Assembly: GCF_002810445.1 (NCBI RefSeq)
Contig: NZ_NEXS01000003.1
Coordinates: forward strand, 558,001-622,000
Direction of reading: 5' to 3'
Length of the DNA stretch: 64,000 bases
Source: Advenella sp. S44
Lineage (GTDB): Bacteria > Pseudomonadota > Gammaproteobacteria > Burkholderiales > Burkholderiaceae_B
Part shown: in pieces, positions 60,936-64,000 of the stretch
How positions within the stretch are numbered: position 1 is the first letter of the stretch
How the letters are laid out: each line of letters opens with the position of its first letter
The notes under the pieces: model-generated
What the model saw: only the letters and a program-made list of their open reading frames with translations
Told to the model about the DNA's origin: nothing
The model's database searches: none
Program-made: the position numbers and the translations under genes

Positions 60936-61517
60936 ATGACCGAACACGACGACAAAAAAGAATCTGAATTTGTCAGTATGGCGAACCAGTTCCTCATGGC
61001 CATGCCTTCCCAGACATCAGATATTTTCGAAGGTGGCGTGGTATATATTTGCGAACATTCCGAAGACGGAGCACTGGGGTTGCTGCTGAATCGGCCGACT
61101 GATCTTTCGGTGGAACAGTTGCTGGAGCGGCTGGAGCTGGAGGTCAATGCCGATCTGGCGGCTCAGAGCGTGTTTTACGGCGGGCCGGTGCAAACCGATC
61201 GTGGTTTCGTGCTGCATCATCCGGCCCGAGATTATCGCTCCAGTGTCGTGCTGGGCGACATGGCCCTGACAACATCGCGGGACGTGCTGGAAGACCTGGC
61301 GCGCGGCGAGGGTCCGCAGCAAATTTTCATTACACTGGGCTATGCCGGTTGGTCGGCAGGGCAACTGGAGCAGGAGATTGCCGCCAATGCCTGGCTCAAT
61401 GTCAGCGCAGACCGCAATATCATTTTCAACAAACGCCCGGCCGATCGTTATACGGCAGCGCTGGCGCTGCTTGGCATTGAACCGGCTGCCCTGTCCGGTG
61501 ATGCGGGCCATGCCTGA
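60936..61517 (+). CDS. yqgE: YqgE/AlgH family (DUF179) protein
   Basis: The 193-residue soluble protein has the family blocks FLMAMPSQTSDIFEGGVVYICEHSEDGALGLLLNRPTD, VFYGGPVQTDRGFVLH and LGYAGWSAGQLEQEI. Its function is not established; AlgH was first linked to alginate regulation in Pseudomonas. Close coupling to ruvX (8-base overlap) is widely conserved. AAAGGAAGGA precedes ATG 60936. Confidence 0.93.
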   Translation: MTEHDDKKESEFVSMANQFLMAMPSQTSDIFEGGVVYICEHSEDGALGLLLNRPTDLSVEQLLERLELEVNADLAAQSVFYGGPVQTDRGFVLHHPARDYRSSVVLGDMALTTSRDVLEDLARGEGPQQIFITLGYAGWSAGQLEQEIAANAWLNVSADRNIIFNKRPADRYTAALALLGIEPAALSGDAGHA

Positions 61518-61905
61518 AGAAACCCTGCTGGCGTTTGATGCCGGCATGAAAAAAACCGGCGTCGCCCTGGGCAATACGTTAACGCGCCGGGCGCGTCCCT
61601 TATGTATTATCCGCGAAGTCACCCGCGACGGTCGCTTTGGCCGCATCGCTACGCTGTTGCAGGAATGGCAGCCCGAGCGCGTTGTGGTCGGGTTGCCGTT
61701 GACTGCCACCGGAGACGAGCAGCCTGCCTCCAAATTTGCCCGCCGCTTTGCGAACCAGTTGCACGGTCGTTTCGGGCTGCGGGTGGAACTGGTGGATGAA
61801 CGTGGCTCCAGCCTGGAAGCGCAGGAAATTCTCGGAAATAACGAAGAAGATGATGCCGTGGCAGCCGCAGTTATTCTTCAACGCTATCTGGATAGCTTAA
61901 AATAA
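61510..61905 (+). CDS. ruvX: RuvX/YqgF, Holliday-junction resolvase-like nuclease
   Basis: The 131-residue RNase H-fold protein processes the 5' end of pre-16S rRNA in E. coli. LLAFDAGMKKTGVALGN carries the first catalytic aspartate, ERVVVGLPLTATGDE follows, and VELVDERGSSLEAQ carries further conserved acids. ATG 61510 lies inside the end of yqgE (8-base overlap); the frame is open further upstream but only in the shadow of yqgE. The N-terminus usually reads FDxGxKRIG; here K-K-T-G. Confidence 0.92.
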   Translation: MPEETLLAFDAGMKKTGVALGNTLTRRARPLCIIREVTRDGRFGRIATLLQEWQPERVVVGLPLTATGDEQPASKFARRFANQLHGRFGLRVELVDERGSSLEAQEILGNNEEDDAVAAAVILQRYLDSLK

Positions 61906-61935
61906 CGCCAACTTTGCTAACCGGATAGGAAAACC

Positions 61936-62457
61936 ATGACAGGCAGCCTGCCCAGCGCTGAAGAACTCTACGCGCATTTGAAACACGCCCTGAGCGAGCA
62001 GCTCAAGGGCACCGACCCGACCAACACATATCTTGTGGGTATCTATTCAGGGGGTGCCTGGCTGGCCCGGCGACTCTGTTGCGACCTGGATCTGTCGCAG
62101 CCTGGCACACTCAATACCAGCCTGCACCGCGACGATTTCAGCCGTATCGGGCTGCATTCGCAAACCCAACCAAGCCACGTGCCGTTTGAGGTCGAAGGCG
62201 CGCACATTTTTCTGATCGACGATATTCTCTTTACCGGGCGCACGATCCGCGCCGCGCTCAATGAGCTGTACGATTACGGGCGCCCGGCTTCTGTGCGCCT
62301 TGGCGTGCTGATCGACCGGGGCGGACGTGAACTGCCCATCTCGCCCGATATCTGCGGCGGCGTGCTGCCTTTGCCCCGAGGCCGCAATTATGTACTGGCT
62401 GCCGATGATGATTCCCGTTTTACCCTGACCATGCAAGAGGAAGCCCGCCATGTTTAA
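61936..62457 (+). CDS. pyrR: PyrR, pyrimidine regulator/uracil phosphoribosyltransferase
   Basis: The 173-residue PRTase-fold protein contains the PRPP loop [18 protein letters not shown] (about residues 94-111). In Gram-positive bacteria PyrR attenuates pyr operons; in proteobacteria the role is less clear and may be only UPRTase or regulatory. Its position first in pyrR-pyrB-pyrC' mirrors Pseudomonas. It overlaps pyrB by 8 bases. I found no obvious PyrR-binding leader hairpin in the 30-base gap upstream. Confidence 0.9.
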   Translation: MTGSLPSAEELYAHLKHALSEQLKGTDPTNTYLVGIYSGGAWLARRLCCDLDLSQPGTLNTSLHRDDFSRIGLHSQTQPSHVPFEVEGAHIFLIDDILFTGRTIRAALNELYDYGRPASVRLGVLIDRGGRELPISPDICGGVLPLPRGRNYVLAADDDSRFTLTMQEEARHV

Positions 62458-63403
62458 CCCACAATTGAACCGGCATGGCGAACTGACTCACCTGCTGTCC
62501 ACCGAAGGCCTGCCGCGCGATATTCTGACGCATATCCTGGATACTGCCCAAACTTTCGTGCCCATGGCGGAACGTGATATCAAAAAGGTACCGCTGCTGC
62601 GCGGCAAAAGCGTATTCAACCTGTTCTTTGAGAACTCCACCCGCACCCGTACCACATTTGAAATAGCCGCCAAACGACTGTCGGCCGACGTCTACAATCT
62701 GAACATCAATGTGTCGTCTACCGCCAAAGGAGAGTCGCTGCTCGATACCATCAGCAACCTGACGGCCATGCAGGCCGATATATTCGTTGTGCGGCACGAG
62801 GCAAGCGGCGCACCGTATTTGATCGCTCGCAACGTAGAGCCGCACATCCATGTTATCAATGCCGGGGACGGACGGCACGCGCATCCCACGCAGGGCCTGC
62901 TGGACATGTTCACGATTCGTCACTTCAAGAAAGATTTTTCGGGCCTGACGGTCGCCATTGTGGGCGATATTCTGCATTCGCGTGTTGCGCGCTCCGATAT
63001 TCATGCGCTCACGACGCTGGGCGCGGCCGAAGTGCGGGCCATCGCACCGCTTACACTGTTGCCGGGCGGTCTTGAGCAAATGGGTGTCAAGGTCTTCACC
63101 GACATGCGCGAAGGTCTGCGCGATGTTGACGTGATCATGGTGCTGCGTCTGCAGAACGAACGCATGAAGGGGGCGCTGCTGCCTTCTTCGCAAGAGTATT
63201 TCAAGCATTACGGGCTGACGCGCGAAAAGCTGTCTTGCGCCAAGCCGGATGCCATCGTGATGCACCCGGGCCCCATGAATCGCGGTGTTGAAATTGATTC
63301 GGCGGTTGCCGACGGACCGCAGGCGGTTATTCTCAATCAGGTGACATTCGGGATTGCTGTAAGAATGGCAGTCATGAGCATCGTAGCTGGAGCATCTCAG
63401 TGA
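62450..63403 (+). CDS. pyrB: PyrB, aspartate carbamoyltransferase catalytic subunit
   Basis: The 317-residue enzyme makes carbamoyl aspartate in pyrimidine synthesis. [18 protein letters not shown] (carbamoyl phosphate loop, about 61-78), [11 protein letters not shown] and [16 protein letters not shown] are intact, and [11 protein letters not shown] lies near the end. A roughly 10-residue N-terminal extension relative to E. coli PyrB fits class A enzymes that need PyrC' for assembly. No pyrI is present. The next gene overlaps its stop by 4 bases. Confidence 0.95.
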   Translation: MFNPQLNRHGELTHLLSTEGLPRDILTHILDTAQTFVPMAERDIKKVPLLRGKSVFNLFFENSTRTRTTFEIAAKRLSADVYNLNINVSSTAKGESLLDTISNLTAMQADIFVVRHEASGAPYLIARNVEPHIHVINAGDGRHAHPTQGLLDMFTIRHFKKDFSGLTVAIVGDILHSRVARSDIHALTTLGAAEVRAIAPLTLLPGGLEQMGVKVFTDMREGLRDVDVIMVLRLQNERMKGALLPSSQEYFKHYGLTREKLSCAKPDAIVMHPGPMNRGVEIDSAVADGPQAVILNQVTFGIAVRMAVMSIVAGASQ

Positions 63404-64000
63404 AAACAGTAATCAAAGGTGGCCGCTTGCTTGATCCGGCCTCCGGTATAGACCAAACCGGTAATCTTTATATCGCATCCGGACGCATTGTCGGCGTGGA
63501 CGAGGAGCCTGACGGTTTCGAATCGGCACGCGTGATTGACGCGACAGGAAAACTCATCCTGCCGGGCCTGATCGACCTTGCTGTGCGCCTGCGCGAACCT
63601 GGCTTTGAGCATCGCGCGACACTGGAGTCGGAGATGCAGGCCGCGCTGGCCGGTGGCGTGACCAGCCTGGTGCTGCCCCCGGATACCGAGCCCGCACTGG
63701 ATGAACCTGGCCTGGTCGAGATGCTCAAGCACCGGGCCCGCCAGTTGCATCAGGCCAATTTGTATCCTTTGGGTGCCATGACCAATCGTCTTGAAGGCAA
63801 AATCATTACCGAAATGGCGGAACTGACCGAAGCCGGTTGCGTTGCCTTTTCCCAGGCGTCGTTGCCGCTTATCGATACCGGGATTTTACTGCGCAGCATG
63901 CAGTACGCCAAAACCTACGGCTATACCTTGTGGCTTACGCCGCTTGAGGCGGCATTGTCCAAAGGCGTGGCAGCCAGCGGGCCGTTTGCTTCGCGCCTTG
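63400..64000 (+). CDS. pyrX: PyrC' (PyrX), inactive dihydroorotase homologue (partial)
   Basis: About 200 residues are visible from GTG 63400 and run off the window. The N-terminus [21 protein letters not shown] and [20 protein letters not shown] are those of dihydroorotase. The metal-binding HxH normally in DxHVHLREPG is replaced: A61 and R63 stand where the histidines should be. Such non-catalytic subunits form a dodecamer with PyrB in Pseudomonas and relatives. A genuine dihydroorotase must therefore exist elsewhere. Confidence 0.88.
   Translation, partial: MKTVIKGGRLLDPASGIDQTGNLYIASGRIVGVDEEPDGFESARVIDATGKLILPGLIDLAVRLREPGFEHRATLESEMQAALAGGVTSLVLPPDTEPALDEPGLVEMLKHRARQLHQANLYPLGAMTNRLEGKIITEMAELTEAGCVAFSQASLPLIDTGILLRSMQYAKTYGYTLWLTPLEAALSKGVAASGPFASRL

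Overview
The window reads as a contiguous piece of a betaproteobacterial chromosome, most like the Alcaligenaceae (Bordetella/Achromobacter/Advenella-type) of the Burkholderiales. This rests on gene order and protein character (DUF3460-scpA-panC, coaE-zapD, a Nudix-ThiE fusion next to a DUF815 ATPase, rplU-rpmA-obgE-proB, rubredoxin-yqgE-ruvX-pyrR-pyrB-pyrC'), not on any search. The genus is a guess. Nearly all of it is core metabolism and cell biology. I see no prophage, transposon, CRISPR array, rRNA or tRNA.

Layout. 1-3275: cell elongation (end of a probable mreD, mrdA, rodA). 3337-6020 (minus): mutY, then ftsX-ftsE. 6209-9419: an AapQMP-type amino-acid ABC transporter whose binding-protein gene survives only as a C-terminal fragment. 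9514-11459: DUF3460, scpA, panC. 11541-15282: a bare LuxR-type HTH protein, an NlpE-like lipoprotein (minus), a prepilin-peptidase-like protein, coaE, zapD. 15436-24465: an MdtABC-type RND pump with its outer-membrane factor; a degenerate heptamer array lies just before the last gene. 24699-27685: serine acetyltransferase, then (minus) the Nudix-ThiE fusion and DUF815 ATPase. 27826-31343: ispB and a glnHPQ-type transporter. 31384-34102: ilvD and a flavin-reductase-like protein. 34148-37871 (minus): ppc and a DUF4239 membrane protein. 38223-40229: a single-chain aconitase-superfamily hydro-lyase with the swivel domain first. 40537-42590 (minus): thiC with a TPP riboswitch. 42738-48079: sulfite reduction, with siroheme synthase divergent from cysJ-cysI. 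48367-51504: an XRE regulator, a second degenerate tandem array, and a TetR/MFS divergent pair with clear operators. 51582-54696 (minus): proB, obgE, rpmA, rplU. 54857-58852 (minus): DUF1853, argJ, hemL, with a 34-bp tandem array derived from the 3' end of hemL. 58967-60537 (minus): thiE and a thiD-like gene. 60746-64000: rubredoxin, yqgE, ruvX, pyrR, pyrB and the start of an inactive dihydroorotase homologue.

How the genes work together. Siroheme synthase supplies the cofactor of CysI, CysJ supplies its electrons, and the serine acetyltransferase makes the acceptor for the sulfide. ThiC, ThiE and the ThiD-like kinase belong to thiamin synthesis. PyrR, PyrB and the pseudo-dihydroorotase form the start of the pyrimidine pathway.

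The most unusual signals are non-coding. Three unrelated, decayed intergenic tandem arrays (7, about 25 and 34 bp periods) occur within 35 kb, one of them built from the end of an adjacent gene. The others are the aapJ deletion remnant, the TPP switch with a Shine-Dalgarno-masking hairpin, and two small ORFs with good ribosome-binding sites.
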